From assembly GCF_033115175.1 (NCBI RefSeq), contig NC_084843.1, positions 54,848,474-54,912,473 on the forward strand: a stretch of DNA of 64,000 nt, written 5' to 3'. Within the stretch, counting starts at the first letter, position 1, and the number at the start of each line of letters is the position of its first letter. The DNA comes from Lepus europaeus. Taxonomy: Eukaryota; Chordata; Mammalia; Lagomorpha; Leporidae. The notes under the pieces are model-generated. The model made no database searches and was not told the DNA's origin. It was given only the letters and a program-made list of their open reading frames with translations. This document shows positions 11,656 through 21,050 of this stretch, in pieces. The translations under genes and the position numbers were made by a program.

Positions 11656-12537
11656 TTCTGGTGGATTTTATCTTTAAATTGTCACTTTGTACCTGTGGTT
11701 TAATTTCCCTCTGCTAAGAGCTGCTATGTATGTGTTGTAAGTGGAAGCACGTAGTCCCACCTCCTGGAGCCCTATTTACTTCTAGATTGTGATAGAGGTG
11801 GCTACCAGGGCGTTGGTGCACTAAGTCCTGCCTCCCGAGGGAGGAGGGGCTTGCTTCTCACTACTGTGTGAAATGAGCTTTGGTTTTCATTGTTTCAGAC
11901 TGCTCCTTGTTATACAGCTTGCATGGTGGGGGAAGGAATCACTCTGTAATGTTGTGATCCTTGCTGCTGGATGGGGTGTGTTGTGAGGTGGCCCCCACAA
12001 TTGATGGGCATGTGTATGGGAGGCAACTGCAGCAGCCCCCTGCTTGCACTCGAAAATATAAACAATCAATATGGCTTCTCCCCTCCAGCTGTAGTTCTTG
12101 TTGTGGGTGTGGGGAGACATAGATGGACCATGGCATGCCTAATCTCTCCACTTTTCCCCCTATAATTTCTTCTTCTTCCCACTTGGAGCTTCATATGCAG
12201 TTCACCAAGCTTCCCTGCCTGCTACTATCTGTAGCTCTGAGTACTCTCAGCCTCTTACCTGGTTCGCAGGGGAGAGGGGAGGGCGACGCCAGTCTCCTCC
12301 TCTCCTCGTTTTGTCTGTCTGTTGTGTCTTTGCTCCACCTCCACCACTTCTCCTTCCTCTTTGCTCCCTTAGCATGGACATTAGCAGTCCCTGGTGGTGT
12401 CTGGGCTGCTCAGCTGAACTTCTCATGATTCCATCGCTGGCTTGTATCCCCTCTGCTTATTACCTATCTATTTCCCCCCTCCCCTCTCGTGACTCAGAAT
12501 ATCCTATTGCTATACCACCATCTTGGCCCCTCCTCAC
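11656..12537 (-). promoter_or_regulatory. L1 5' UTR (internal promoter region)
   Basis: About 880 bp upstream of the ORF1 start on the minus strand, ending at the GGGGCCAAGATGG-type terminus. L1 5' UTRs carry an internal Pol II promoter, and this copy appears complete at its 5' end. Whether it is active cannot be read from sequence. The 101- and 90-codon plus-strand frames at 12123-12583 are antisense noise. Confidence 0.6.
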
Positions 12538-12544
12538 AAATGAT

Positions 12545-12560
12545 TTTTTTTTTTTTTCTT
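12545..12560 (-). repeat. Poly-T run, possible poly(A) tail of an antisense retrocopy
   Basis: A run of about 14 T followed by 'cttgctccgcggg' sits exactly where AT-rich L1 changes to CpG-rich sequence. On the minus strand it would be the poly(A) end of the GC-rich segment to the right. A weak AATGAA polyadenylation-type hexamer lies about 15 bases before it on that strand. The run could alternatively be part of the L1 target site. Confidence 0.4.
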
Positions 12561-14520
12561 GCTCCGCGGGATTCATTTCTTAAGTTAGAGCATACCCCAG
12601 GCCCGGCCGGCAGCCAGCGGCACACGGCTGGGCTCCCCGTCCCGTCATGTTAAGAAAATAGCTTTCCTGGTGCGTTCCAGCTGCAGTCACATCGCCCTGG
12701 AAGAATAGTGCCCGAGTACCGCTGAGTGGCCGGGGGCCACAGCGCAGTCTCCCCAGCTCCCTGGTGCTTGCTGAGTGACCCCTTGATGGCAAGGAGCGCC
12801 CAGCCCTGGCGGAAGGGCGGATGTAAAGGCAGCCTTCAGAGACAGACCAGTCCGCGCTCCAACCCCGGGCGGTTCTGAGACTCCCCTGCTCTCAGTGGCA
12901 AGCAGCACCCTCGGGTCCCGGCCAGAACGGCCCTGTGCAGATCCACAGCGACACGAGGTAGTTGGAGAAACGGCGGTGATGGGTCCTCCGCCAGCCTGGG
13001 CGTCGGCCTCTCATCCCTACGCTTGACTGCAAAAGAAGCGCGCCTCCGACAGGCAGTGCGCGTGCGGAGGGGCCGGCACACGTGGTGGGCCATGCACGTG
13101 CCAAAGGTTTCCAGATACCCTTCCCCGTAATAAAATAATCTTAATAAAAACATAATTTAAAGGACGTGTCAAAAGCCACGTGTGGAATCAAAGCTGTAAA
13201 CTCTACCAAAGTCCGAAGGCTCTCAACGAATCGTCCGTTCCCACCTCAGTCGTGGTTTATCGATGGAAACTTGAGCTCCATGATCTCAGAGTCGGGGGAG
13301 CTGCTTCCACTTCTGTCGCTGTAGGTGTCCCTGGGCGAGAGCCTGCAGCCTTTCTGGAGGTAATGCGGGAGCCGCCCCACGGAGGCCAGCAGGAGGCCGA
13401 AGTACGGCGGGGTGGGCTTGACCAAGACGGGTGAGGGGGCGCTTCTGGGGAGCAGGGCACTGCGAGCTGCCCCCCACCCTGAGAGGTGCGTCCAGGCCGC
13501 CTGCAGCCCTGCTGGTTGCAGCAGCAGGGCGGGCAGTGGCTGTGTCCGCTTTGCCTCGGTCAAGCAGTCCCAGCGAGTGGGTGGGAAGCCGCCCCAGGCA
13601 CGCCTGCCACTCTTTCACCTGCTTCTTGGTGTTCTACTCTTCAAGTCAGTCCCTCAATCGGCTAGGCTCGACGGCTTCCTGCTGGCTCTCCGCTGAGCCC
13701 AGCCTTTGAACGGGAGACTGAGTCGGTGCCCGCAGGTGCGAGCGCTGCTCCTGAGAGCAGTGCCCAAGACTCCGCGCACCTGGGGGGAGCCGCAGGTCTC
13801 AGGCAGCTGCAGGTGGTGCATCGAAGAGATTGGCCCGTGCGGCTTGGCGCCCGTGGGTGTAAATGGGGAGGAGAGTCGGCGCCAAGAGGAGCTGGGTGTG
13901 GTGTGGAGACCCAGGTCACCGAGCAGCATGCAGAGTTGGGACAGGATGTTGCCCAGGACCACGCCATGTCTGCGGATGCCACTTCCAGCCCTTTTAGGGG
14001 AGCAGCAACCGCAGGTAAACCCATCAGAATTTGTCTTCGCAATGAGCCCGCGCTCCTCGCACTGGGGAGGGGTGTGGGCCAGACGCTGCCTTGAGCTGTT
14101 TGTTCCTTTGCTGTGTTGGGAAGCTGGGAGCAGCCCCAGGGCAGGAGCCCTGGCAATGTCTGCTCCTCCGTGCCTCTGGCTCCCTGGTAGTTACATGAAG
14201 CCACGTGGCTGGCTCTGACTGGTGGAGGGAGGACAGAGGTGACCCGTGTCACTTCTGGTGGAAGCCACATGCTTGTCCTCTGGCCCTGGCAAATGTGAAT
14301 GGTCCTGCTGGGGGTGGCTGTGCCTGCATGGGTTCTGGAGGGAGCCCAGTGGAGCCGAGCGAGGTCCCAGCTGACCTGTTTGGGACGCGCAGCTGGGTGA
14401 GAGAGAGAGAAGTCTCTGGCTTTAAGCGGCTGAGCTTTTGGGGGTGTCTGGGAATGCAGCATAATCCAGCTAACAGTGACGGCTCAGTGGATGGTCAGGT
14501 GATGAATTCAGACCAGAGGG
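12561..14520 (-). pseudogene. GC/CpG-rich segment, candidate unidentified antisense processed pseudogene
   Basis: About 2 kb with sharply higher GC and CpG than its surroundings, bounded on the left by a poly-T (minus-strand poly(A)). Minus-strand frames are open over long stretches: 266 codons at 13662-14462 and 105 codons at 13246-13563. The second ends in a protein-like, low-complexity-free C-terminus ([20 protein letters not shown]). If this is a coding remnant, the frame is broken by shifts and by stops near 13620-13660, followed by a 3' UTR of about 690 bp. I could not assign it to a family. GC-rich DNA gives long chance frames, so it could instead be non-coding CpG-island DNA carried in with the IZUMO1R copy. 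The plus-strand frames here look weaker. Confidence 0.35.
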
Positions 14521-14663
14521 TCACTCAGCTGATGTGCCGGGCGCCCCAAGGAATACAAGGCACCAGCTTAAGTACAGGACGCGGGATCTACAACACTGAG
14601 TGCTGGTGGGCCTCAGGCACGGGCCTCGCTGCCAGTCTCTGGTCCGGCGGGGAGTTTGTGCAG
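14521..14663 (+). other. Possible degraded or intronic upstream part of the IZUMO1R copy
   Basis: Weak matches to the preceding JUNO exon can be imagined, such as 'cactcagctgatg' and 'actgagtgctg' (an ECS-like site), and the frame stays open. Equally, 'tttgtgcag' at 14655-14663 looks like a splice acceptor, so this could be retained intron from a partly spliced transcript. The homology becomes convincing only from 14664. Confidence 0.3.
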
Positions 14664-15082
14664 GCTCCTGCTTTGAAAGTGGGCCCCAGTGGGCCAGAGC
14701 AGCGAGCTGTGGGTGTGCCACTGTGCCACGAGGACTGTGAGCAGTGGTGGGAAGACTGTCGCACGTCATACACTTGCAAGTCCAACTGGCATGGTGGCTG
14801 GGACTGGAGTCTGGGGAGGAACCGCTGCCCTGCAGGGGCCCCCTGCCGCCCATTCCCCCACTACTTCCCCACCCCAGCTGACCTGTGTGAGAAGATTTGG
14901 AACAACACCTTCAAGGCAAGCCCGGAGCACCAGGGCAGTAGAAGGTGTCTTCAGAAGTGGTTAGAGCCTGCACAGGGCAACCCCAATGTGGCTGTGGCCC
15001 GCCTCTTCGCCAGCCCTGCCCCAGCCTGGAAGCTCCCCTCCACCCTTATGGGCTTCTCTCTATTCCTGCCGTTCCTCCCCTA

Positions 15083-15086
15083 AGAG
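15083..15086. repeat. Target-site duplication (AGAG), left of solo LTR
   Basis: AGAG here and at 15653-15656 flank the LTR exactly. A 4-bp duplication is usual for gammaretrovirus-like integration. It overlaps the last base of the IZUMO1R stop codon. Confidence 0.65.
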
Positions 15087-15652
15087 TGTTGTGCCTGAGC
15101 GAGTATGAACAAAGGAGCTCTACACATTGATAAAATTTGATGGTCCTTTATTGCCGGCGGTGGAGAGTGGGCTCATGCCCTAAAGAACTCTCGACCCTGA
15201 AGCCTAAAGCAACAGGGTTTATAAAGGCAAAAACCACAAAATCAGGAGGGGAATTCATGGTTGCTAGGAACAGGGGGGAATACATGGTTACCGGGGTCAA
15301 GCTGACCTAAAACCTATGCGAAACTAGTATTAATTATAATCTTGACAATACCAGTTACAATCTTATAATCCTGACATTAATCCAGGTATTGGTTTTAATT
15401 ATATGTAGGACATAGACAAATTACATTTTTATCATTAACCCAGGTGCAACCTTTCTATTTTTAAGCTTGAACAATTATGCTAGGGGGTTCCTATGCTCTG
15501 CCAAGTGTGATGTAGTGGACTGCTATTGTTCTACTGTTTTAGATCATAGTTTCAGACCAGAGTCTCACAGCGGGGGGGGGGGGGGGGTGCTTTCCCAGAA
15601 TGGAGTCTCAAGTGCTCCAAAATGGAGTCCCTACTGTCAAGGTGCTACTTCA
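15087..15652 (-). mobile_element. Solo LTR of an endogenous retrovirus, antisense
   Basis: A 566-bp unit with TG...CA ends (minus strand TGAAGTAGCACC ... GGCACAACA) and 4-bp AGAG duplications. On the minus strand it has, in order, a U3 with a run of 16 C (plus-strand G run 15572-15587), repeated 'actccatttt' motifs, a TATA-like TTTATAAA at 15225-15218 and an AATAAA at 15152-15147. That is the expected U3-R-U5 order. No internal retroviral sequence is attached, so this is a recombination product. Family name not assigned. Confidence 0.8.
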
Positions 15653-15656
15653 AGAG
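15653..15656. repeat. Target-site duplication (AGAG), right of solo LTR
   Basis: Matches 15083-15086. Removing the LTR and one copy rejoins the IZUMO1R coding end to its 3' UTR. Confidence 0.65.
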
Positions 15657-15997
15657 CACCATCCTCTCCCACCAGCGATGGGCCAGGCTGTGGCCACCTC
15701 CTTCCTCAGACCCTTTCCTGAAAAGAGAAGAGGCAGTGGCTGGAGCCTGAGCCCTGGTCGTTGGTTCTGAGATCCCCTGCCCTGACTGGCCTAGGAGACA
15801 GCTGGAGGCAGGGAATGCCAAGGAGACCTGCCCTGGGGGATGGGAGCTGTGATGGACTCCAGGCCCTTCTTAGCCTAGCACAGGACCTCCTCCTCACATT
15901 TCAAAGGTGGCGGTGAGAGCCCTGGCCTCCTGTCCTGTGATGATCTCCCTAATAAAACAGCAATTGCCTCTCCAAAAAAAAAAAAAAAAAAAAAAAA
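15657..15997 (+). other. 3' UTR and poly(A) of the IZUMO1R retrocopy
   Basis: GC-rich sequence continuing the retrocopy after the LTR. It has AATAAA at 15951-15956, then 17 bases to a 24-base A run. AT-rich DNA resumes directly after the A run, marking the 3' insertion edge. No convincing target duplication was found. Confidence 0.7.
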
Positions 15998-16699
15998 GTC
16001 CTGTCCACAATAAAGCTCTCCCTTAATTTAGATATATTTTAAAATTTTTCTTAATTATTTGATAGTTTGACCAACTAGGTGGTTTGTTAACTTTTACATT
16101 TTTCCTGAATATTTTATATTTTGATTCTATTAAATATTTTTAGTGTTTAATTTTAAACCATTTGTCATCGCAATAGACTAGTGCGATGTATATTTACTTA
16201 TCCACTATCATGTAGCAGATTATATTAGAAAATTGGGAATATTCTGATTTTGTATAAATTCTATAATTATACCAAAGTGAAGTCTTTTTGTTTCCAACAC
16301 CTGTATTTTTTCTCCTTGACTGAATTCACTATTTAGGGCCTCTGGCATTATATGGATCACATAAAACTTAAAAAGTGACAAATGCCTGAAGGCTCAGCTC
16401 TGTGAGCAAAGCCCCAGAATTGTAAGTTTGCAGTAGCATCAATTTGCACGTTGTTGCATTTTTCCAAATCACTTGAAATTTCAAGTGATTAAGCAATAGG
16501 AAATATGTAACTAATCTGAGGTTGATGATTTGTAGAAAAATGATGATGCATTAAAGATTCTGGAAAGGAAGTTCTTTGATCACATGTGGGATGTTGGTTC
16601 TGCAGGAAATTGAGCATTCTGAGTCAATCGGCTGACTCTAAATTGGGGCCGATATGGAGAAGGACTTAATGGTGGTGACAGAAAACTCAATGCCAAGTC
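15998..16699. other. AT-rich intergenic DNA
   Basis: No gene, open domain or known repeat recognised. There is a short inverted word at about 16468-16490 ('cacttgaaatttcaagtg', a perfect 18-base palindrome) of unknown meaning. Confidence 0.5.
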
Positions 16700-16964
16700 T
16701 TTTTTTTTTAATTTATTTGAAAGAGAGGGAGGGAGTAAAGGAGAGGAAGATAGAGAGAGGGGTGTCTTCCATCCACCAGTGTACTCCCCAAGTGACCACA
16801 ACTGCCAGGTCTGGGCTAGGCTGAAGCCAGGAGTCTCCCATGTGAATAGACAGGCCCACAGCTTTCTCACTGGATGGGAAGTGGAGCAGCCAGGACTCAG
16901 ACCATGCCTCTGTAGGATGCTGATGCCTCAACTGCTTTACCCACTAAGCCACAGCGCCAGCCCC
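16700..16964 (-). mobile_element. CSINE, antisense, older
   Basis: Begins with a T run (16701-16709) and 'aatttatttgaaagagag', then 'ggctgaagccaggag', and ends with 'ccactaagccacagcgccag', the complement of the tRNA-like head. Confidence 0.85.
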
Positions 16965-18087
16965 AGTTCTAATTCTAAAGTGAGAAACCTTGAAGAACAT
17001 GGGTGATGCTCAGAAAGAAGGCTATTGAAGTATAATATTTTTGAATTAGAGCAGTTCCAAATTATGCTTAATAGAAAATCATTTGAATTCAAATGATGAG
17101 TCAAATTCTAGTTCCTTGTGTATGAATAAGGAATTAAGTCAATGATTTTATGATTCAATATTCATTACTTAAGGCAAAGAATAATTTTGTTTCTACGAAA
17201 GGGTAGCTGCTATATTACCACCAAGAATAGCTAAAAAAAAGCCAGATATTAATTGAGAACCAAAAAATTACTTGAAACCAGTAGAGATAATATTGGAATA
17301 ATATGAGACCCAGATTGCAGAGTAGGATATATTGTAAAGAATGAATAATGAATTATATTTATTATAGGGAATTTGCAAATTCTGATGACAAGGTAGTGGA
17401 CCCAGATTCCAGGCTAATAGCTTGTTCAGGACCATAGAAGTAGGAAGGAATAAAAAGACAAATAATTGACTTGAAATTGGATTCTTGGAAAGAAAACAGA
17501 GCTGATGGTATCCTGGTTGGTACTACTAGCTGGTGAATATCCTCAACATCTAACAACATCAAACAATGAACCATTTCATTTCAGTCATACCATTTACTTG
17601 TTTGGAGTTGTTGAAAGTTTGAGTTGGGTCCCGGTTGCAGTATATGCGTGGCTGCAGTCAGTGGTCTGCTGGGCTGCAGTCTTCTGCCACTTGGAGTACA
17701 CTAGGCTTCTAATATGGCTCGTCCTTATGGTGTTAATGCTGCCTATTCCCTGGGAACTCAGCTGCACTCATGAGACCCCAAAAGCCTCCCCAAGGCCTCT
17801 CCCATACGTATGTGTCAGGATAGCCATATTTCTTATGTGATGACTTGCTTCCTAGGAAAACCAAGCAGGACTTCTCCAGCACATCATATGTATCAGGAAC
17901 ACCTGCAAGAGCTGTAGTTTGTAGCATATTCCTGGCAAAAAGCTTTAAAAGTAATTGTGTGTGTCTACTGCTTCTCCCAAGTACTCAACTGGTGTTTGCA
18001 AATAGTCTTTGCTATTCTTTGTACATAACCAATAAAAATGATTTAAAAAGTAATAGCTCTCATAATAATAGCTAAGACATACAGGCC
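16965..18087. other. Intergenic DNA, no gene recognised
   Basis: The 111-codon plus-strand frame at 17505-17840 shows no motif. The moderately GC-rich part at 17620-18030 ends with an AATAAA (about 18031) and an A-poor tail, which is suggestive of a transcript or LTR end but not enough to call. No known family recognised. Confidence 0.45.
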
Positions 18088-18306
18088 TTAACATGGTCCA
18101 GGAGCAATTGTAAGAATTCTACCGTATTAACTTCCTCACTCCTGATCACAATCCTATTGATGAATAAACTGTTGATTGTATTTCCCAGCTGATGAAACTG
18201 AGTCACAGAGATGTTAAGTAACATTCCCAAGATCACGAAGCTGGTAAATTCCAAAGCCTGGATTTGAATGCAGGCAGATTGGATCAGGTCTTCATGCTTT
18301 TGAGAA
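18088..18306 (-). mobile_element. MIR (ancient tRNA-derived SINE), antisense
   Basis: Carries the complement of the MIR core: 'gatgaaactgagtcacagag', 'gttaagtaacattcccaag', then 'tggatttgaatgcaggcag'. Diverged, as expected for an element shared by all mammals. Confidence 0.85.
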
Positions 18307-20561
18307 TTCAACTATGCTGATAGAGATGTTGAACTCATTAGCATAAGAAACAAGCTTATAGGAGCTAAGGTCTAGACAGTATTATTTTGACTGATACTGA
18401 AATATTTAAATTACTGTAAATATTACTTTAAAATTTAAATTATTTTTAGAGCTCATACAGAGGATTTTAAAAATGATGTTAGTATTGAGAACTAGGTTTT
18501 CCAACAAGGTCTACCATTTTCTCTATAATTCATCTAGAGAAACTATTTCAGCCAGTAAGTAAAGTTAGGTGAATTTTGAAGTTTTCCTTTAAGATCTTCT
18601 CTTCGAGGCATAAACATAACCTGGTCCTTAAAACTCTCAGTTATACTCCACCCATCTCAAATGAAAGTTTGGAATTCTGTAAAAATACTTGGGCCTTCTT
18701 TTCCTAACTCCATCCCAAATTGATTATTGCTAAAATCTTGTGATTTAAGTTGTAATTTCTAATCACTTTGAAAAAAGTTAAAAGATGTGGAAATGTTATG
18801 GAATCCTGATGAAGCAATAAGAGTCAGCTGGCGAGGGCCCCTTGTACCCCAGCTACTGTTTGCCTGTTACCTCTCACACAGTGGGTGAGTTTGAACTTCC
18901 TTTCTTAGGTGGATGTGAAACTTACCTGCTCATTACAGAGTCAGGGAAGTCCCATGAATGCACTGAATGGCTTCTTACGTTTTCCCAGGTATGGCAGAAC
19001 ACTGTTCAGGATGAAAACTCTTGGTGCATGGAGCATGATTGACAGTTTTATGTTCAGACCTTTATGGACCCTCAAAGACATACAAATAAATAATTTTGTT
19101 AACTGCCAGGACTCCCTTGGTAATCATTTGGTGTGGTTCTAAGAGTCTTAGCAAAGATTCTCCCACAACTGTATATTACTTTGGAATAATTCAGAGAAAA
19201 GGAAAAGTAAACCTGTATTTGCTTTTTTGTTGCTGTATTGATTTGTTTTTTCCTTTACCTCTCCTCATTCTTCCCCCCTTCATTTTTTCTTTCTATAATT
19301 TGCTACTATTCAAAGATAATGCATGGAGATAAAATATAGTTTTTGCCCAAGAGAAGAAGTGAGGGCATATTTTCAGATATAATGAAATTGCTTAAGAAAG
19401 AGTACTAAAGAAATTAACCAATGAAAGTCTCCCATTAAAATAGAAACAAAAAGAGCTCATTTTGTAGATTTAAGCATTTTATGGTTTTTACACAACTTAC
19501 AGGTTAAATTAATTTTCTAGAACGTGGCTCATTAACATTTTTATTGTTTGCCGTATTTTAAAATAATATTGTTGTGTATCACTGGATAAAATTAATAGTG
19601 CATTAAAATGGTCTCACCTTAAATCGGGGACAGTTTGCTGTAACTAGAATTCTCAATTCTGTAATGACTTTTTTCTCTACTATGAAAAGAAAAAAAACTT
19701 CTAAATTAAAATGATGTACGAGGGCAAAAGGAAATTTATGATCTAAACTTGCTGCAAATCATTTGTATTGATCTGTTTTGTTTCCATTCTGCTGAAGCTA
19801 ATGGAAATCATTTGTCACCTGACTTCTCCCAGCTGATTTGAAAAAAAAAAAAAAAAACACTAGACCATTTATCAGACCAACTGAAGTTCTGTTACAAGTG
19901 TGCTTATTCTGCAGTCCCAAAGATAGATTTAATTCCTAAGGAAGTGAGGAATAGTAGGTTATAATGCTCAGAGGTTTAAACACATAAGCATATTGATATG
20001 AACCCACATGTAATGCATTGCAATAAAACTGTAAACATGGAACTTAACATTGGTAAGTAGAATATTCAAAAGTAGTATTTTAATAGCTTTTGTGTTTCAT
20101 GAGCTAAAATTAAAGTATAATTATGTGATGTCTACTATGGTCCTATCAGAAACTAGAAATAAAAGTAAAAGAATCATTACAACATTGCATTATATTAAAT
20201 AGCCTCTCCTGACACATTCAGAATCTGATTTTCTCTTTGAAGAATATTTTTGGTGACTCAAACCTATAATCCTTGTAATTTTGCAGAGAGTAATTAATTT
20301 TATGTTTAATTACATTGAAAGAAAAATTAAGACCTATACCTCTAGATGTTTTTACACAAAATATTGGTCTTGAGAAGCCAAGAAAATTTGTATAATTTTC
20401 AATTTCTCATAATTTAATGTGCTACCCCTAAAGAATGTTTTTACTGTTCAATTCCCATACACCTCTTTATTGTTTTTGCAGTCTAGGATCACACTATCCA
20501 TACTTTTGTAATCTGTCTGCAACTGATGATGATGGACAAGGAAAGATGCTCTTAACATTTT
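18307..20561. other. Repeat-poor AT-rich intergenic DNA
   Basis: No recognisable repeat in about 2.2 kb except an 18-base A run at 19840-19857. Small overlapping plus-strand frames at 18842-19332 have no domain and no supporting context. Confidence 0.5.
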
Positions 20562-20576
20562 TTAGATCAACTATTT
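20562..20576. repeat. Left target duplication of young CSINE
   Basis: ttagatcaactattt recurs at 20909-20923. Confidence 0.8.
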
Positions 20577-20908
20577 TTTTTTTTTTTTAATTTTTTGACA
20601 GGCAGAGTGGACAGTAGAGGGAGATAGAGAGAAAGGTCTTCCTTTTGCCGTTGGTTCACCCTCCAATGGCCGCTGCGGTAGGCGCACTGCGCTGTTCTGA
20701 TGGCAGGAGCCAGGTGCTTCTCCTGGTCTCCCATGGGGGTGCAGGGCCCAAGCACTTGGGCCATCCTCCACTGCACTCCCTGGCAACAGCAGAGAGCTGG
20801 CCCGGAAGAGGGGCAACCGGGACAGAATCCGGCGCCCCGACCGGGAATAGAACCCGGTGTTCCGGCGCCGCAAGGCGGAGGATTAGCCAGTTAAGCCACG
20901 GCGCCGGC
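20577..20908 (-). mobile_element. CSINE, young subfamily, full length
   Basis: Near-consensus young CSINE in antisense: T run, 'gacaggcagagtggacag', 'cttgggccatcctccactgc', 'gcaaccgggacagaatccgg' and the end 'ccacggcgccggc'. On the minus strand the Pol III B box reads GGTTCTATTCC. A 15-bp perfect target duplication (20562-20576 and 20909-20923) and many retained CpGs indicate recent insertion. Confidence 0.95.
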
Positions 20909-20935
20909 TTAGATCAACTATTTAAAAAATATTTT

Positions 20936-21026
20936 TCTTAATTTATTGGAAAGGCAGAGTCACAGGGTGATGGGGGAGAGAACTTCAGTCCTTGATTCAT
21001 TCCCCAAATAGCCACAATGGCCAGAG
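20936..21026 (-). mobile_element. CSINE, antisense, truncated to tail half
   Basis: Only the 3' half is present: 'aatttattggaaaggcagag' to 'ccacaatggccagag'. The tRNA-like head is missing. Confidence 0.75.
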
Positions 21027-21050
21027 TAGATTGTTTAAAAAATCTTATTA

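Larger units (their letters stand above)
10018..12537 (-). mobile_element. L1 with full 5' end but internal ORF1-ORF2 deletion
   Basis: On the minus strand the element begins near 12537 with GAGGGGCCAAGATGGTGG, a typical L1 5' terminus. It has about 880 bp of GC-richer 5' UTR, then an ORF1 start codon at 11655-11653 (MPKNKRKFLNKNKEDSELPK). About 42 codons later, at about 11524-11530, it passes directly into the last 14 codons of ORF2 (QRDKYHMFSLIGDN) with a stop at 11481-11479. A 3' UTR of about 1.45 kb follows to a poly-T (plus strand) at 10018-10029. Most of ORF1 and nearly all of ORF2, several kilobases, are missing. Clear target duplications were not found, because the left flank is another L1 and the right flank is a T run. 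Confidence 0.8.
14664..15997 (+). pseudogene. IZUMO1R: IZUMO1R (JUNO/FOLR4) processed copy, 5'-incomplete
   Basis: The intact gene encodes the GPI-anchored egg-surface folate-receptor-family protein that binds sperm IZUMO1. Here an open frame from 14664 to the TAA at 15081-15083 (about 139 codons) matches the C-terminal half of JUNO. It includes PLCHEDCEQWWEDCRTSYTC, CKSNWHGGWDWS, PHYFPTPADLCEKIW, RCLQKWLEPAQGNPNVAVAR and a hydrophobic GPI-signal-like end (LMGFSLFLPFL), with all eight expected cysteines of this half. I take JUNO rather than FOLR1/2 because of VAVARLFAS and the FLPFL end. The segment runs without a break across the place where folate-receptor genes carry their last coding intron (after WDWS). 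It has an AATAAA at 15951-15956 and a 24-base A run at 15974-15997, so it is a retrocopy. The N-terminal half is missing or unrecognisable. A solo LTR splits it right after the stop. Confidence 0.8.

Noticed and set aside
13706..14218. A 170-codon plus-strand frame
   Set aside because: Overlaps three other frames in the same CpG-rich DNA and shows no motif.
13662..14462. A 266-codon minus-strand frame as a host gene
   Set aside because: Proline/serine/alanine-rich composition is typical of chance frames in GC-rich DNA. No domain recognised and no supporting start context; retained only as part of a candidate pseudogene.
14205..15083. A 292-codon plus-strand frame as an intact gene
   Set aside because: Only the last 139 codons match IZUMO1R. 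The first part is GC-rich chance frame or intron, without a signal peptide or the N-terminal folate-receptor cysteines.
17500..18040. Possible processed pseudogene or LTR ending in AATAAA
   Set aside because: No protein similarity, no A tail and no terminal repeats or duplications seen.
20577..20908. tRNA gene from the A/B-box-like sequence
   Set aside because: The tRNA-like head belongs to a CSINE and does not form a full cloverleaf with an acceptor stem.
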